NCBI RefSeq assembly: GCF_035920345.1
Contig: NZ_CP109149.1
Location: forward strand, 4,588,001-4,652,000
Length of the DNA: 64,000 nucleotides
Direction: 5' to 3'
Source: Nocardia vinacea
GTDB lineage: Bacteria; Actinomycetota; Actinomycetes; Mycobacteriales; Mycobacteriaceae
Position numbers and translations under genes: made by a program. The notes beneath the pieces are model-generated. The model was not told the origin of the DNA and did not search any database. It saw only the letters and a program-made list of their open reading frames with translations. Shown here piece by piece: positions 63,966 to 64,000 of this stretch (the first letter of the stretch is position 1; each line of letters starts with the position of its first letter).

Positions 63966-64000
63966 GCTGAAGAACTTTCGTGCCGAGCGGGTGCCGCTAC
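63963..64000 (-). CDS. Possible 3' end of the next gene (partial)
   Basis: A minus-strand frame from the window edge reads SGTRSARKFFS and stops at TAG 63963-63965, which overlaps the terminator stem. The end does not look like that of ribosomal protein L19, which lies next to lepB in mycobacteria. Eleven codons are too few to identify it. Confidence 0.25.
   Translation of the reverse strand, partial: SGTRSARKFFS

Overview
The window is chromosomal DNA of a high-GC actinomycete, most likely a Nocardia or a close relative in the Mycobacteriales. This rests on GC-rich codon use, on actinobacterial families (DUF2631, DUF5997, DUF2469, DUF4254, an EmbR-type regulator, an F420-dependent LLM enzyme, a Scr1-type HTH protein), and on a conserved core order. 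That order (lipoprotein PBP, GNAT, ispG, rip1-like, dxr ... rlmN, cdsA, frr, pyrH, tsf, rpsB, M23 peptidase, xerC, dprA, comM-like, yraN-like, DUF2469, rnhB, lepB) follows the Mycobacterium tuberculosis Rv2864c-Rv2903c region as I remember it. No database search was run.

Layout. 0-6 kb: the 3' end of a histidine kinase, a small lipoprotein, then decayed DNA (a frameshifted RpiR-type regulator with a hexanucleotide tandem repeat, and a fusion of ABC-ATPase and enoyl-CoA hydratase fragments), followed by an intact acyl-CoA synthetase/enoyl-CoA hydratase operon. 6-12 kb: DUF4126 protein, methyltransferase, cytochrome P450, AraC regulator, EamA transporter, small membrane protein. 12-18 kb: an accessory stretch with two DUF4254 paralogues, remnants of an HD-domain protein and an AraC-type regulator, a Scr1-type regulator, two ABC-2 permeases with no ATPase beside them, and an ImmA/IrrE-type protein. 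18-24 kb: SDR/HxlR divergent pair, TIGR03118-like lipoprotein with a probable iron box, nitrobindin-like protein, a protein with a Coq4-like metal motif, EmbR-type regulator.

23.7-31 kb is conserved core: penicillin-binding lipoprotein, acetyltransferase, ispG, site-2 protease and dxr, which links isoprenoid synthesis to envelope functions. 31-42 kb is more variable: LysR/DUF5997 pair, an ECF sigma cassette that includes a 28-residue membrane peptide too short for ordinary gene callers, SAM methyltransferase, MetE-like protein, secreted hydrolase, cold-shock protein, KGG protein, F420 enzyme, hemerythrin-katE operon, CBS protein and a UsfY-like protein (stress functions). 42-44 kb: hipBA toxin-antitoxin operon with inverted operator-like sites.

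44-64 kb returns to core: rlmN, LapA-like, cdsA, frr, pyrH, tsf, rpsB, then a secreted protein built of twelve nine-residue repeats next to an M23 peptidase, a DUF1990 protein, an alkyl sulfatase, two DUF202 proteins, an acetoacetate decarboxylase-like enzyme, xerC, dprA (with a long extra N-terminus), comM-like, yraN-like, DUF2469, rnhB and lepB. I saw no rRNA or tRNA gene, CRISPR array, transposase or replication origin.
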